Assembly: GCF_039962255.1 (NCBI RefSeq)
Contig: NZ_JAMPKY010000011.1
Coordinates: forward strand, 124,001 to 188,000
DNA: 64,000 nt
Direction: 5' to 3'
From: Leptolyngbya subtilissima AS-A7
GTDB lineage: Bacteria; Cyanobacteriota; Cyanobacteriia; Phormidesmidales; Phormidesmidaceae
Below, piece after piece: positions 50,251 through 61,439 of this stretch. A program made the translations under genes and the position numbers. Numbering within the stretch: the stretch's first letter is position 1; every line of letters begins with the position of its first letter. The notes beneath the pieces were generated by a model. It was not told the DNA's origin and ran no database searches. It saw only the letters and a list, made by a program, of their open reading frames with translations.

Positions 50251-50326
50251 GGTGTAGGGTTCAGGGTGTATGGTCTAAGGCCCGCCGTGAGTTCGAGACC
50301 TTGAACCTTACACCTTGAACCTTAGG
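50251..50326. repeat. Inverted heptamer-type repeat between convergent genes
   Basis: GGGTTCAGGGTGTATGGTCT with its flank (50257-50280) is the near-complement of ACCTTGAACCTTACACCTTG with its flank (50297-50325). The right arm itself repeats ACCTTGAACCTT. The pair can form a stem of about 23 bases with a few mismatches and serves as a probable bidirectional terminator for the DMT and histidine-kinase genes. Short tandem repeats of this type are common in cyanobacteria. Confidence 0.65.
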
Positions 50327-50371
50327 CTTTGAGACTACCAGACTTCATCTTCGATCGCCGCTGCTCAGGCA

Positions 50372-53300
50372 CTAGGTTTGCTGGGCCGCTTCTAGCAGCG
50401 GATATAGGGTATCGAAGGCAAACTCGTTAATCTGCCAGCTCAGCCAATCGATCAGGGCTTTTTGCTCAATGGGAATTTGGGCCAGCAGCTGGGTGAGCCG
50501 ATCGCCGTCGAGTTGCACCGTGGCCTGCTGGAGCTGGGCCAGCAGCGGCTGAGGCAGCGATCGCAGCAGGGCGATCGCTGCCTCAGCGGACAGCACGGTA
50601 GCATTGCCTTCGGTGGCGAAGACCGGGCTATAGGTGTACTTGACCCCCAAATGCTCAGCCAGCTTGGCGAGCAAATGGTCAAACTGAAAAGGCTTGCGCA
50701 CAAAGTCGTCACAGCCCGATGCTAGAGCACGGGCGCGATCGTCTTCAAAGGCGTTGGCGGTGAGGGCAATAATTTTGGTGGGAGCTGCGCCTGCGCGCAG
50801 CTCCTGACTGCGCAGGGCGCGGGCCGTCTCGGGGCCGCTGAGAATAGGCATGCGCATATCGAGCCAAATCAGCTGGGGTCGCCACTGCTGCCAGAGGTCG
50901 AGGGCGGTCTGGCCATTGTCGGCCTCGCGCACCTCAAAGCCCACCGCCCGTAAGAGCTCGCCCAACAGGTGCCGGTGAGTGCTCTCGTCGTCGACGACCA
51001 AAATACGGTAGCTAGGCTGCCCGGCCGCCAAGCCAGCGACGGGAGTGGTCGGTGACAGCGTTTCACCATCTACGCTATCAGCTACCTGCATCGTCAGGGT
51101 AAAGGCAAAGGTAGATCCCTGGCCGGGCTGGCTTTCGACCGTCAGATCGCCACCCAACATTTGCACAAACTGACGGCTAATCGAGAGGCCGAGACCGGTG
51201 CCTGCCCCTTGCCCCACCTGCACAAACGGCTCAAACAGGCGATCGCGATTGGCAGCGGTGATGCCAATGCCGGTATCGATGACGGCAAAGGTCACCCCCA
51301 GCAGGGCACCTAGCGGGGGGGACGAGGGCAGGGGATGGGCCGGAGTTACTCGCAGCGTGACCTGCCCGACTGGGGTGAACTTAATGGCATTGCCGAGCAG
51401 GTTGATCAACACCTGGCGCAGCTTGGGCTCGTCGGCGACTAGGTAGCGAGGCAGGGTCGGATGGCAGTCTAAGACCAGCCCCAGCCCTTTGTCTTGGGCC
51501 CGCAGGTAGAGCATATCGCCCAGGGCCTTGAGCAAGGTGTGGAGATCGAAACGGACGGCGTTGAGGCTGACCTGGCCCGCCTCGATTTTGGCCATTTCTA
51601 AAATGTCGTTGATCAGCATCAGCAGGTGCTCGCCGCTGCGATTAATAATGCTGAGGGCCTGACCGTGGTCGCCGCTGAGGGTGGCGTCGCGGGCCATGAG
51701 CTGAGCAAAGCCCAAAATGGCGTTGAGAGGGGTGCGCAGCTCATGGCTCATGGTGGCCAAAAAGGTGCTCTTGGCCTGGTTCGCCGCCTCGGAGACCTGG
51801 ACGGCCTGCTGGAGTTCCCAGGTGCGCTCCCGCACTCGCTGCTCTAGCTCCTGGTTGAGCTGGAGTAGCGATGCTTCCACCTGTTTGCGGGCGGTGATAT
51901 CTTCGTAGCAGCCCAGCACGCCGATCACCACATTGTCAGCGTTGGTGAGGGGCACCTTGCTGGTCAAGGTCCAGAGGTCCTTGTTGCCGACCGTGCTAGC
52001 ACGCTCTTCGTAGCCCAGTTTGGGCTGGCGGGTGGCCATCACTTGCCCATCGTCGGCCTGGTACTTAGCGGCATATCTGGCCGAGGGCAGTTCATCCTCG
52101 GTTTTACCAATAACGCGATCGGGAGTCAGGCCGTAGTCGCTGGCAAAGGCTGGGTTACAGCCCAAGAACCGATGTTGGCGATCTTTCCAAAACACTCGCT
52201 GGGGAATGGTGTCGAGCACGAGCTTGAGCATGTTGCGAGACTCTTGCAGGGCTAGCTCGGCCTGCTTGCGATCGCTGATGTCGTTCACCACCCCCAGCAG
52301 ATATTGCGGCTGGCCCTGGGCATTCCGCACTAGCGAAACCGCCAGCGCTACCCACACCGTCGATCCGTCAGAGCGCACGTAGCGCTTCTCGATCATAAAG
52401 CTGGAGAGATCGCCCTTGAGCAGCTGCTTGACGTGGGTGCGGTCGAGTTCCACATCGTCGGGATGGGTCAAGCGGGCGTAGGTCATGGTTAGCAGGTTGG
52501 CGGTGGTGTAGCCCACCAGGTCGCAAAAAATTTGGTTGACCCGCACAATGCGCTCGTTTAAATCGGCCTCGATAATGCCCATGGCCGACTGCTCAAAGAT
52601 GCCGCGAAAGAGTTCCTCGTTCTCCCGCAGCGCTTGCTCCGCCTGGCGGCGCTCGGTAATATCGGTGGCCACCCCGACTACGCGGTAGACCTCGCCGGCT
52701 TCATTCAACACAGGAAAGGAGCGATCGCTAATCCAGCGCAGTTCGCCATCGGCGCGGTAGATGCGATAGACCTTGTCTAAGGTGGTGGCGGCTGTGGCCG
52801 GCAGGGTGGCCTCCACCGCTGGTCGGTCGTCGGGGTGAATGCTGTTGAGCCAGACCGATGTCGACTGGTAAAGCGCCTCGCAGGACAGGCCCCAGATCTG
52901 CTCAAAGCCAGGGCTGACGTACAAAATTTGGGCGGTGTCTGCGGTGCTCATCCAAAATACCTCTTCAATCGCCTCAGCAATTTGGCGAAAGCGGGTTTCA
53001 CTCTCTTGAACGGCAAGCTCCGACCGTTTGCGATCGCGAATGTCGCGGCCAATGGTGGCCAGACACAGGGGCTCTTGGGTATTAGGGTCTTTGACTAAAA
53101 ACATCACCTGCTCAACGGCGATCGCCTCCCCAGTCTGAGCATGGCAAAAGGTAGACTCCCCCTGCCACATCCCATCAGCCATCAGGGTGGGCAGGGCCTC
53201 CTGCTCAAATTGAGGCACTGTGGCGGCACTCAAAAGGCTTTTGATGGAGCGACCGGCGACGGGTTCATGCTCTAGCCCTACCAGGCGCTGGCCGGCTTGG

Positions 53301-55474
53301 TTGAGGTAGATGGCAACCCCGTCTAGGGTGGCCGTGCCGATTAAGTCGGTGCTGTTTTCAACCACGGCAGCCAGAGTTTGCATGGCCTGGGTGCGCTGCT
53401 GTACGCGTTGTTCCAGCTCTTCGTTAAGCTGTTTGAGGGCCAGCTCTACCTGCTTGAGGGGGGTAATGTCGGTGGTGGTGCCCAAAAAAGCCTCGGGCTG
53501 GCCCTGGGCATTGCGTCGCAGATGCCCTCGCGATAGCACCCAGACCACCGAACCGTCGCGGTGGGGCATGCGGTACTCAAACACGAATTCCTCGGTCTTG
53601 CCCTGGATGCAGGCTTGAATCGCAGCGTTCAACGGGTCTCGATCTTCGGGATGAATCAGGGTGAGCCACTGATCGAGGCTTTCATCGATGACCTCACTGT
53701 CCCATCCCACCAGGGCTTTGATGGTGGGGTCGAGGTAGCCTGTGTTGGTGGCAAGGTTGAGTTCCCACACGCCCGCTCTGGCCGCCTGGGTGGCGCGACG
53801 GTAGCGCTCTTTGGCCAGCTCTAGGGCCAGCTCAGTGCGCTTGCGATCGGTAATGTCTGTCACCCGCACCAGCAGCATGGGGGTGTCGGCTACGGAGATG
53901 GGCTTGGCGGCCAGGTTGCCCCAAAATCGCTCCCCCTTGAGGGTCAAATATTCGACCTCAGTGCTCCAGAAGCCGTGTTTGGCCACTTCCTGGCGGGCTA
54001 CTGTCAGCTCAGCCTCGCTAAAGGGCTGGCACTGAAGGCTGTTGCCCCGCCGCTGGAGCAGGCGATCGCCGCTGTCGGCCTCAAACAGCATCACCGCCCG
54101 CTGGTTGCAGTCGAGAATTAAATCGGTCTCGCTATCGACGATAAACAGGGCATCGGTCGATTCGTTGAATATGGCCTCCCGCAGATCGCGGTGGCGGCGC
54201 ATTTCCATCTCAATGCCCTTGCGATCGCTGATGTCGCGCACCAGCACCAGCACCTGGTCGGCTTGGTATGGCACCATGCGCACCACCTCATACTGCGTGC
54301 GATCGCCAAAGCTTAGCTGCTGCTCAAAAAACTGTGCGGTGCCCGTGGCCAGAGTGCGCTCGATCGCCGTCAGCCACTCGTAGGCAAGCTCGGGGGACAG
54401 CACGTCAGCAACGTAGGCACCCACAATACCTTGGGCGACTTGGGGCAGGAGTTCTCCTGTAAAGCGGTTGTAGGCAAAATCGACATACTGCCCCTGGGCG
54501 TTGACCACCGCCGTTAGGTCGGGCACCGCCGAGAAAATCGCCTGGTTTTTAGCCTCGCTTTGCCGCAGGGCCAGCTCCGCCAGCTTGGCCTCGGTGCAGT
54601 CTTGGCCGGTGCCCCGCAGCTGCACCACCTCTCCCTGGTCGTTATAAACCGCCTCGCCCCGGCCCAAAAGGTAGCGCACCGAGCCATCGGGGCGGACAAT
54701 GCGGTGCTCGACCTCGTAGGGGGTTCCCAGGGCGATCGCCTTCCCAATGGCCGCCTCTAGGGGTAGCCAATCCTCCGGGGGAATCATCTGTCGCCACTGG
54801 TCGTAGTCGGGCGCGGGCTGGGCCGGGTCGAGCCCGTAGATGCGCAACAGCTCTGCCGACCCGCTGATGGTTTGGCTGGCCAGGTCAAGCTCCCAGCTGC
54901 CCAACTGGGCAATGCGCTGGGCCTCGGCTAGGCCGCTCTGGCTGCGGCGCAGGGCCCGCTCGGTCTGAGCGCGATCGCTGGCGCTAGCTACGCCCCAATC
55001 AAGCTGCACCATCAGCGCCGACATCCGCCTTCGCAGCACATCTAGCTGCCGGTGGGCGTCGGCTAGGGCGGCTTGGCTCAAAGTTAGCTGCTGCTCCTGG
55101 CGATAGTGCTTCAGGGCAGCGGTCACCGTAAACACTAGCTCGGCATCGGTGCCAGGGTGGGGCAATCGGCGATAGACCGATTCAGAATAGTCGGTGCTGG
55201 GTTGATCGGCCAGGGGCGGCTTCACTACCGGATCAAGCACTACCATCAGCGCCTGGGGAAAGCGATCGCAAAACGAGCGCAGAGCCTCGGTGCCAAGCCA
55301 GCTTGCGGGAACGATGGCGATCGCCACCTCGGCGGAGTCTAGCTGTGCGAGGTAGTCCGTCACCGCCGAGCCTGTGGTCGCCAGCACCACGCGACAGTCG
55401 GGAAATCTGGCGGCGAGTAGGGGGGGCACCTGGGCTAGGGCGTCGGCAAAACAGAACAGAGTGAGCGAACTCAT
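50372..55474 (-). CDS. Multi-PAS hybrid sensor histidine kinase (1700 residues)
   Basis: A very large soluble hybrid kinase. Residues 1-130 look like a degenerate receiver-like domain, then a coiled coil (about 120-175) and eight PAS units. PAS landmarks are [69 protein letters not shown] and [10 protein letters not shown], most ending with RDI(S/T)(D/E)RK-type linkers. The kinase core has [15 protein letters not shown] (phospho-His) and an ATPase domain with [15 protein letters not shown] and [12 protein letters not shown]-terminal receiver follows ([27 protein letters not shown]), then about 90 helical residues. No membrane segment is seen. It is the last gene of a three-kinase run on this strand. 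Confidence 0.93.
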   Translation of the reverse strand: MSSLTLFCFADALAQVPPLLAARFPDCRVVLATTGSAVTDYLAQLDSAEVAIAIVPASWLGTEALRSFCDRFPQALMVVLDPVVKPPLADQPSTDYSESVYRRLPHPGTDAELVFTVTAALKHYRQEQQLTLSQAALADAHRQLDVLRRRMSALMVQLDWGVASASDRAQTERALRRSQSGLAEAQRIAQLGSWELDLASQTISGSAELLRIYGLDPAQPAPDYDQWRQMIPPEDWLPLEAAIGKAIALGTPYEVEHRIVRPDGSVRYLLGRGEAVYNDQGEVVQLRGTGQDCTEAKLAELALRQSEAKNQAIFSAVPDLTAVVNAQGQYVDFAYNRFTGELLPQVAQGIVGAYVADVLSPELAYEWLTAIERTLATGTAQFFEQQLSFGDRTQYEVVRMVPYQADQVLVLVRDISDRKGIEMEMRRHRDLREAIFNESTDALFIVDSETDLILDCNQRAVMLFEADSGDRLLQRRGNSLQCQPFSEAELTVARQEVAKHGFWSTEVEYLTLKGERFWGNLAAKPISVADTPMLLVRVTDITDRKRTELALELAKERYRRATQAARAGVWELNLATNTGYLDPTIKALVGWDSEVIDESLDQWLTLIHPEDRDPLNAAIQACIQGKTEEFVFEYRMPHRDGSVVWVLSRGHLRRNAQGQPEAFLGTTTDITPLKQVELALKQLNEELEQRVQQRTQAMQTLAAVVENSTDLIGTATLDGVAIYLNQAGQRLVGLEHEPVAGRSIKSLLSAATVPQFEQEALPTLMADGMWQGESTFCHAQTGEAIAVEQVMFLVKDPNTQEPLCLATIGRDIRDRKRSELAVQESETRFRQIAEAIEEVFWMSTADTAQILYVSPGFEQIWGLSCEALYQSTSVWLNSIHPDDRPAVEATLPATAATTLDKVYRIYRADGELRWISDRSFPVLNEAGEVYRVVGVATDITERRQAEQALRENEELFRGIFEQSAMGIIEADLNERIVRVNQIFCDLVGYTTANLLTMTYARLTHPDDVELDRTHVKQLLKGDLSSFMIEKRYVRSDGSTVWVALAVSLVRNAQGQPQYLLGVVNDISDRKQAELALQESRNMLKLVLDTIPQRVFWKDRQHRFLGCNPAFASDYGLTPDRVIGKTEDELPSARYAAKYQADDGQVMATRQPKLGYEERASTVGNKDLWTLTSKVPLTNADNVVIGVLGCYEDITARKQVEASLLQLNQELEQRVRERTWELQQAVQVSEAANQAKSTFLATMSHELRTPLNAILGFAQLMARDATLSGDHGQALSIINRSGEHLLMLINDILEMAKIEAGQVSLNAVRFDLHTLLKALGDMLYLRAQDKGLGLVLDCHPTLPRYLVADEPKLRQVLINLLGNAIKFTPVGQVTLRVTPAHPLPSSPPLGALLGVTFAVIDTGIGITAANRDRLFEPFVQVGQGAGTGLGLSISRQFVQMLGGDLTVESQPGQGSTFAFTLTMQVADSVDGETLSPTTPVAGLAAGQPSYRILVVDDESTHRHLLGELLRAVGFEVREADNGQTALDLWQQWRPQLIWLDMRMPILSGPETARALRSQELRAGAAPTKIIALTANAFEDDRARALASGCDDFVRKPFQFDHLLAKLAEHLGVKYTYSPVFATEGNATVLSAEAAIALLRSLPQPLLAQLQQATVQLDGDRLTQLLAQIPIEQKALIDWLSWQINEFAFDTLYPLLEAAQQT

Positions 55475-55509
55475 GGGGGTTCCGAGAGCAACTTAGAGAG
55501 AAGACGAGG

Positions 55510-56637
55510 CTAGCCGTCACTGTCGGGGACAGCCCGCAGGGTGAAGTAAAAGGTGCTGCCCAGGCCCGGCTGCGATTCTGCCCAAATCTGGCCGCCGTGG
55601 CGTTCGACAATCTTTTGACAGGTAGCCAAGCCAATGCCGCTGCCAGGGTAGCTCTGGGCATCGTGAAGGCGATGAAAGGCCTCGAAAATTTGCCCCAGGT
55701 GCTCGGCCTCAATGCCAATGCCGTTGTCGTGAATGCTGAATTGCCAGGCCTGGGGTAGGGGTTCTACCGACAGAGTGATCTGGGGCACCGTATCCGGCCG
55801 GACAAATTTTAGGCCGTTGCTGATCAGGTTTTGAAACAGCTGCATGAGCTGCACTTCGTTCCCCATCACGGTGGGCAAATCGCCATAGCACAGCTGTGCC
55901 TGGGACTCGGTCAGGGCCACCTTGAGATTGAGAATCACCTGGTCGAGCAGGGCGTTGCCATCAACCGGGGCAAAGGTCGGCTGGGCCTGCCCCGCCTGGG
56001 CGTAGGCCAGCCAGTCTTGAATCATCTGCTGCATGCGATCGCTGGCATCCAGAATGCTTTTCAGGTAGGGCTGGGCCGGCGACTGCTGCACGGCGGGGCA
56101 GGTGAGGCCAATCAGTTTGGTGTAGCCCAAAATACTCTGTAGCGGCTGCTGCAAATCGTGGGACACCACCGATGCAAACTGCTCGAGCTCTCGGTTGGAG
56201 CGCACTAGCTCTTCGTTCTGAGCCACCAGCTGGGCCTGAAGCCGCCGCAGCTCTAGCTGGTGGGCAATGCGAGCCAGCACCTCCGCCTCCTGAAACGGCT
56301 TGGTGATGTAGTCGGCCCCGCCGGCAGCAAAGGCCTTGACCTTGTCGATCGCATCGTCGAGGGCGCTGATAAAGATCACCGGAATGGCTTGGGTTAAGGG
56401 ATCAGCCTTCAGCCGCTGGCAGACTTCATAGCCGCTCATCTCCGGCATTTTGATGTCGAGCAAAATTAGGTCGGGGGGGGCGGCCTGGGCAGCGGCGATC
56501 GCCCACTGACCGGTCAACGCCTTACGCACCCCCAGTTGATGGCGTCCTAACATCGCTGAGAGCAGCCGTAGATTGTCGGGAGTATCGTCAACAATCAAGA
56601 TGTCGCCCTTGACGACTGCATCGTTAGGGGAAGTCAT
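55510..56637 (-). CDS. Response-regulator/histidine-kinase fusion (REC-HisKA-HATPase)
   Basis: A 375-residue hybrid whose receiver comes first (ILIVDDTPDNLRLLSAML, phospho-Asp in LILLDIKMPEM, TKPFQ). A coiled coil follows, then HisKA (FASVVSHDLQQPLQSILGY) and an ATPase domain (LFQNLISNGLKFV, IHDNGIGIE, GSGIGLATCQKIVERHGGQIW). It resembles bacteriophytochrome-type response-regulator kinases. The ATG at 56637 is supported by GGGAGG six bases upstream; the frame opens twelve codons earlier without such a site. Neighbours are 35 bases to the following large kinase and 135 to the preceding one, so a common transcript is likely. It may take phosphate from one and pass the signal on. Confidence 0.93.
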   Translation of the reverse strand: MTSPNDAVVKGDILIVDDTPDNLRLLSAMLGRHQLGVRKALTGQWAIAAAQAAPPDLILLDIKMPEMSGYEVCQRLKADPLTQAIPVIFISALDDAIDKVKAFAAGGADYITKPFQEAEVLARIAHQLELRRLQAQLVAQNEELVRSNRELEQFASVVSHDLQQPLQSILGYTKLIGLTCPAVQQSPAQPYLKSILDASDRMQQMIQDWLAYAQAGQAQPTFAPVDGNALLDQVILNLKVALTESQAQLCYGDLPTVMGNEVQLMQLFQNLISNGLKFVRPDTVPQITLSVEPLPQAWQFSIHDNGIGIEAEHLGQIFEAFHRLHDAQSYPGSGIGLATCQKIVERHGGQIWAESQPGLGSTFYFTLRAVPDSDG

Positions 56638-56772
56638 GGGGTACCTCCCGCCTCGATCTTGTACACCGTTCACCTCCGTTCTCTAGATCTGTTGTATCGC
56701 TCTGCGATCGCCGTCTCAGCCTACCGATCCTCACCCCTGCGGTGAATCTAGCTGGGGAAAGGCAACATTTAT

Positions 56773-59700
56773 CTACACCGCAGCGTCTCCCTGGCGGGTC
56801 GCCTCGGCCCTAGGGCGCAGACAGTCAAGAATGCGATCAAACTCAAAGTTTCTGGCCCAGCCAGTCAAGGTTTGAGCCACGCTAACTGGAGCGTCGGGCA
56901 TCTGGTTGAACAGCTCAAGCAGACGATCGTCGGAACCGGCAATGGCCGCCTGGGCCAAACTTTGTTGCCACTCAGGGGACATCGTTCGTAACCACAGCCC
57001 CAGCTCCACCAGTGCGGGCGGGGTAACTCCTACTCCAGCCCCCCTAGCAGCGCTGGGAGAAGGGGGAGAGGCGTCAGCCTCAGCAGCGTAGCGGTAGCGC
57101 ACCGGCAGATAGGCAGCGATCTTTTGCAGTATCGCCTGCATCTGAAAGGGCTTGCGTACGAAATCATCGCACCCGGCGGCTAAGATTTTAGCTCGCTCTT
57201 CTTCAAAAGGGCTGGCGGTGAGGGCAATAATCACTGGTTTAGGGTCAAGGTGCAGGGCCCGAATTTGGCCCGTAGCAGCATAGCCGTCGAGACCGGGCAT
57301 GCGAATGTCCATCCAGATCAGGTGAGGACACCAGCTGCGAGCCTGGTCGACGGCGGCGTAGCCATCCTGGGCCGCCTGCACCTCAAATCCGGCGGCGGTG
57401 AGCAGGCGCACCAGCAGGTAGCGGTTGGCCGGGTGGTCTTCAACCACCAACAGCCGCCAGGGGGGGTGATTGTCGGCCAGACCGATAATTGGGGGTTCGT
57501 CGAGGGCCGGAAACACCGCCGATCGCTCGATCCGCTGCACGGGCAGCACAAAGGTAAAGGTTGATCCCTGGCTAACTCGGGTCTCAAGGGTGAGCTCACC
57601 TCCCATCAGCTGCACAAACTGTTGGCTGATGGGCAGACCCAAGCCGCTGCCCTGGTGCGATGGCCCTAAACCGGCCTCTGACCATCGCAGCCCCGCCGCA
57701 CTCTGAATGAAGGGCTCAAACAGGCGGTTAATATCCTCAGGGTCAATGCCGGGGCCGGTATCAACTACGGCAAACTCCAGGGCTACGTTGGCTTCAGGAC
57801 TGGCCACCCCGGGCTGTTCCAGAACTGGCTGGCAGCGCACTCGCAGCATCACCCGACCGGCTTGGGTAAATTTGATGGCGTTGCCCAGCAGGTTGATCAA
57901 CACCTGGCGCAGTTTGCCCTCGTCGGTGGCGATGTAGGTGGGCAAGGCCGGGTCACAGTCAAAGCTCAGACTGAGCCCTTTGGCCTCGGCCTGGAGGGTA
58001 AGCATGGCCTCTAGGCTAGACAGCAGGTACGACAGATCAAAGGTGGTGACATGGAGCGAAATCCGCCCAGCTTCAATTTTTGACATCTCAAGCACGTCAT
58101 TGATTAGCGCCAGCAGGTGCTCGCCGCTACGGCTAATAATTTTTAGGTAGTCTTGGGCCTGGGTCTCTAGATGGCAATCACGGGTAATCAGCTGGGCAAA
58201 GCCGATGATGGTGTTGAGGGGTGTGCGCAGCTCGTGACTCATATTGGCTAAAAAGGTGCTTTTGGCCTGGTTGGCGGCGTCGGCGGTTTCGCGGGCCTGG
58301 CGCAGGGCATCTTCGGTCTGCTGGCGCTCTAGCTCCGCCGCCGCCCGAGCTGCAAAAATGCGCAAAATTAGCTCGCGGGTGTGGTCGTCGACCATGGGTT
58401 TGTCGTCGATCACCGCCAGGTGGCCAATCACCTGGGAGGCCGCATCCACTAGGGGAATGCCCAAGAAGCTGATTGCCCCTAGCGACCTCAGCTCGGCATC
58501 GTCAGGGTAGAGCACTTGCACCCGCTGAGGTATATAGATCACTTCGCCCGCTATCAGTCGCTCACAGGGAGTGCCCGCTAGGTCATGCTCTAGGCGATCG
58601 CCCAGTTGACCCTGCTGCCAAAAGGCCAGGGTGCGGGTGCGGCTTGGGTCTGCCGGCAGCCGTTGGGTGACCAGGACATGGCGCACCTGCAAAATATCGG
58701 CTAGATAGCGCACCAGCGACTCAAAGAAATCGCTGCCTGTTTTGGCGGCAGTGCCTTCCACAATCAGCCGTAGCGATTCCTCTTGGCGCTTCACCTGGGT
58801 CAGGTCTTCAGCTACCCCCACCAGGCGATAGACTTCCCCCTGCTCGTTGCGAATGGGAAAGGCCCGCACCCGCACCCAGGCTGGTTGGCCTAGGGGACGA
58901 GTGATGCGAAATTCTTCGTCGTAGCTGAAGTGGGCCAGAGCTTTAGGCGCCGGACGGCGGGGCAGGCCTCGGATTACCCGATCGCGATCGTCAGGGTGCA
59001 CCGCCTCGACCCAGGCCCGCGCGTTGTGGTAAAGCTCTTCCCGACTACGGCCCCAAATGCTTTCGTAGGCGGGGGAAACGTAGGCAAACTGGCGCTGCTG
59101 GGGCTCGTAGATCCAAAAAACGCTGTCAATGTATTCCGCCAGCTGGCGAAATTTTTCTTCGCTCTGGCGCAGGGCGGCCTCAGCCTGCTTGCGTTCGGCT
59201 TCAAGCCGCATCCGTTCGCTGATATCGCCAGTCGAGCCCACTAGGCGAATCGGCCGACCCTGCTCATCCCACAGGGCTTGACCCCGGGAGATCACCCACT
59301 TGTAGCTCTGGTCGCGGCAGCGCAGCCGATACTCAACTTCGTAGGTGGGCAGGCGGCGCTGAATTAGGTAGGCGTGGTGCACCGCCATAACGCGATCGTA
59401 ATCGTCGGGGTGAATGCGCGACTCCCAGCGCAAGTCGTCATCGCTCAGCCGTTCGTTCGTAGCCGGGTCGCTGAAGCCCAGCAGCGCCCTGTAGCGCTCG
59501 GAGAAAAACGCCGTTTGAGTGCGAAAGTCGAGGTCGTAGATGCCCGCGTTGCTGCCCTGAATGGCCAACTGCCAGCGCTCTTCACTCTGCTGGAGTTTGA
59601 CCCTGGCTCGCTGCCGCTGCTGCTCTAGTCGGTCGGTGCTGATCACCTTGCCAATGCTCTGGGCCATCAGCTCAATAATTTCGGTTTCGTGCTGATTGAA

Positions 59701-61020
59701 CCCATGGGGGCGCGGGGTGGTGTCAAAAAAGCACAGGTTGCCATAGACCTCGCCCTCCACCCAGATTGGGGTGCCCAGGTACGACTCTAGCCGCAGTGCT
59801 TGATATAGGGGGTGCTGGCGCAGCTCCGGCTGGGTACCAATGTGGGTAAAGCTGACGGTGCGCTGCTGATAAATAGCCAGGCTGCAAAAGGTGTCGTCGA
59901 GGGGGCAGCGCCAGTCGGGCTTTAGCCTCGGTAGATTGGCCTCCGTGGCGATCGCCACGTAGTCTCCGTCCTCGATCTTGCCCACTAGCCCACCGGTAAA
60001 TCCCAGCATCTGACGGCCGGTATTGAGGTAGTCGTGGAGCAGGGCATCAAAGCTGTCAAACTGGGTCAGGCTGAGGCGGTGCAGGTGCTTTAGGCTCTGG
60101 CTAAAGTGGTTGAGCGCCTGGGAGTTTTGCAGCAAAATTTGCTCGGCTTGCTTGCGGGCAGTAATGTCGCGGTACTGCCAGAGGTGACCCTCTAGGCCGC
60201 GATCGCCTCCTAGGGGCACGTAGTCGCGCTCTAGAGTGCGACCATCGGCTAGGGCAATCTCTTCGGCCACCACCGGCTGCTGGGCCTGCCGCAGGGCTGC
60301 TATGCGCCGAGTAAAGGCGATGGCATCGACCCACAGACCGGCACTATCCTGGGCAAAGGCTTGGCCATCGGCCCCAACTAGAGCGGCTGGGGGCAGATCC
60401 AGGCGAAACAGGTCGCAACAGGGCTGGTTGACCATGAGCACCTGGCCGGTTGGGGTCTCCAATATCACCCCCACCTGAAGGTGCTCAATCAGCGTAGACA
60501 GCTGAGCCGTTGCTTGATGAAGGCTGGCCTCGGCCTGGTTGCGATCGCAGATTTCCTGCTGAAGCTGCTGGTTTTGCACCGTCATGCAGTGCTGCAAGCG
60601 CCGAATTGTCAGCTGATTTGCCACTCGGGCCAGCAGTTCTTCAACTTGGAAGGGTTTGGTGAGATAGTCGGCAGCCCCCACCTCAAAGGCCTTAACCTTA
60701 TCGAGCGCCTCATCCAGGGCGCTGAGAAAAATCACCGGGATGGCCTGGGTATTGGGGTCAGCCTTCAGCCGCTGACACACCGCATAGCCATCCATCTCGG
60801 GCATGCGAATATCTAGCAGAATCAGGGCGGGCTGGGTGGTGTTGACGGCCAGCAGCGCCATGGCCCCGCTGCGGGCGCACCGCACCCTATAGCCCTGGCC
60901 CTTAAGGGTTTTAGAGAGAAACCTGAGGTTTTCTAAGGAGTCATCTACGATCAGCAGAGTTTCGCCCGCCGCAACTCGATCGGCGTAGCGCATTGCAGGG
61001 TCGGGGCAGGGAAGCGGCAT
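56773..61020 (-). CDS. Hybrid sensor histidine kinase with REC-PAS-GAF-PAS-PAS-GAF-HisKA-HATPase-REC
   Basis: A 1415-residue soluble kinase. Domains by eye: an N-terminal receiver (about 22-135, [35 protein letters not shown]), a PAS unit ([16 protein letters not shown]), a GAF domain (about 305-470, [20 protein letters not shown]), PAS ([15 protein letters not shown]), PAS ([17 protein letters not shown]) and a second GAF ([20 protein letters not shown]). Then come HisKA ([15 protein letters not shown]), an ATPase domain ([25 protein letters not shown]), a second receiver ([33 protein letters not shown]) and a helical tail. Neither GAF has an obvious bilin-binding Cys. It is the first gene of the minus-strand kinase run. 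The start at 61020 lacks a clear ribosome-binding site; an ATG at 60993 is an alternative. Confidence 0.92.
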   Translation of the reverse strand: MPLPCPDPAMRYADRVAAGETLLIVDDSLENLRFLSKTLKGQGYRVRCARSGAMALLAVNTTQPALILLDIRMPEMDGYAVCQRLKADPNTQAIPVIFLSALDEALDKVKAFEVGAADYLTKPFQVEELLARVANQLTIRRLQHCMTVQNQQLQQEICDRNQAEASLHQATAQLSTLIEHLQVGVILETPTGQVLMVNQPCCDLFRLDLPPAALVGADGQAFAQDSAGLWVDAIAFTRRIAALRQAQQPVVAEEIALADGRTLERDYVPLGGDRGLEGHLWQYRDITARKQAEQILLQNSQALNHFSQSLKHLHRLSLTQFDSFDALLHDYLNTGRQMLGFTGGLVGKIEDGDYVAIATEANLPRLKPDWRCPLDDTFCSLAIYQQRTVSFTHIGTQPELRQHPLYQALRLESYLGTPIWVEGEVYGNLCFFDTTPRPHGFNQHETEIIELMAQSIGKVISTDRLEQQRQRARVKLQQSEERWQLAIQGSNAGIYDLDFRTQTAFFSERYRALLGFSDPATNERLSDDDLRWESRIHPDDYDRVMAVHHAYLIQRRLPTYEVEYRLRCRDQSYKWVISRGQALWDEQGRPIRLVGSTGDISERMRLEAERKQAEAALRQSEEKFRQLAEYIDSVFWIYEPQQRQFAYVSPAYESIWGRSREELYHNARAWVEAVHPDDRDRVIRGLPRRPAPKALAHFSYDEEFRITRPLGQPAWVRVRAFPIRNEQGEVYRLVGVAEDLTQVKRQEESLRLIVEGTAAKTGSDFFESLVRYLADILQVRHVLVTQRLPADPSRTRTLAFWQQGQLGDRLEHDLAGTPCERLIAGEVIYIPQRVQVLYPDDAELRSLGAISFLGIPLVDAASQVIGHLAVIDDKPMVDDHTRELILRIFAARAAAELERQQTEDALRQARETADAANQAKSTFLANMSHELRTPLNTIIGFAQLITRDCHLETQAQDYLKIISRSGEHLLALINDVLEMSKIEAGRISLHVTTFDLSYLLSSLEAMLTLQAEAKGLSLSFDCDPALPTYIATDEGKLRQVLINLLGNAIKFTQAGRVMLRVRCQPVLEQPGVASPEANVALEFAVVDTGPGIDPEDINRLFEPFIQSAAGLRWSEAGLGPSHQGSGLGLPISQQFVQLMGGELTLETRVSQGSTFTFVLPVQRIERSAVFPALDEPPIIGLADNHPPWRLLVVEDHPANRYLLVRLLTAAGFEVQAAQDGYAAVDQARSWCPHLIWMDIRMPGLDGYAATGQIRALHLDPKPVIIALTASPFEEERAKILAAGCDDFVRKPFQMQAILQKIAAYLPVRYRYAAEADASPPSPSAARGAGVGVTPPALVELGLWLRTMSPEWQQSLAQAAIAGSDDRLLELFNQMPDAPVSVAQTLTGWARNFEFDRILDCLRPRAEATRQGDAAV

Positions 61021-61439
61021 GACTCGAGGCGTTAGAGCAAGACCAATGTAGCCAAGATTCCCGAATTGGAGGGGTTTTGCCCAAAACTAGCCAAACCGCT
61101 GTTGGCGACGACGGGAAATTTGGTTGGGGGCCTCAAGCATTTCATCGGCCAGCTACGCCACCACGGTAGCTAACCCGTAGCCATTGGGGAGGGGGGTTAG
61201 ATCCCTCTTCCCGACAACTCTTACCCCGGGGCGGGCTATAGACAACCGGCGGAACTCCTGCTCCCTTGCTGTGACGCTATCTTGGGAACATATTCATAGC
61301 GAGCGGCAACTGTGGCAACAGCGTGAACGCAGCAGCGGCAATCCGATCAGGCTGGGGCGGGGCGATGCTGCTGGCGCGGAAATTCTGCGATCGCTGCGGG
61401 CATTCTAAGCTACGCACCCCTGCGACGGCTGAGGCCACC
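61021..61439. other. Divergent intergenic region of the signalling cluster
   Basis: About 420 bases between the divergent kinase and response-regulator genes. A promoter candidate lies at 61266-61294. G-rich runs occur at 61181-61197. The last 117 bases are open in frame with the response regulator (GTG at 61323), but their coding is not family-like. GGCTGAGG just before the ATG at 61440 is its ribosome-binding site. Nothing else recognised. Confidence 0.5.
61266..61294 (+). promoter_or_regulatory. Predicted promoter of the response-regulator gene
   Basis: TTGCTG (61266-61271) and CATATT (61289-61294) are 17 bases apart. Transcription would start near 61302, about 138 bases before the chosen start codon. 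It is a moderate match to the consensus and the only good pair I found in this spacer. Confidence 0.4.
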
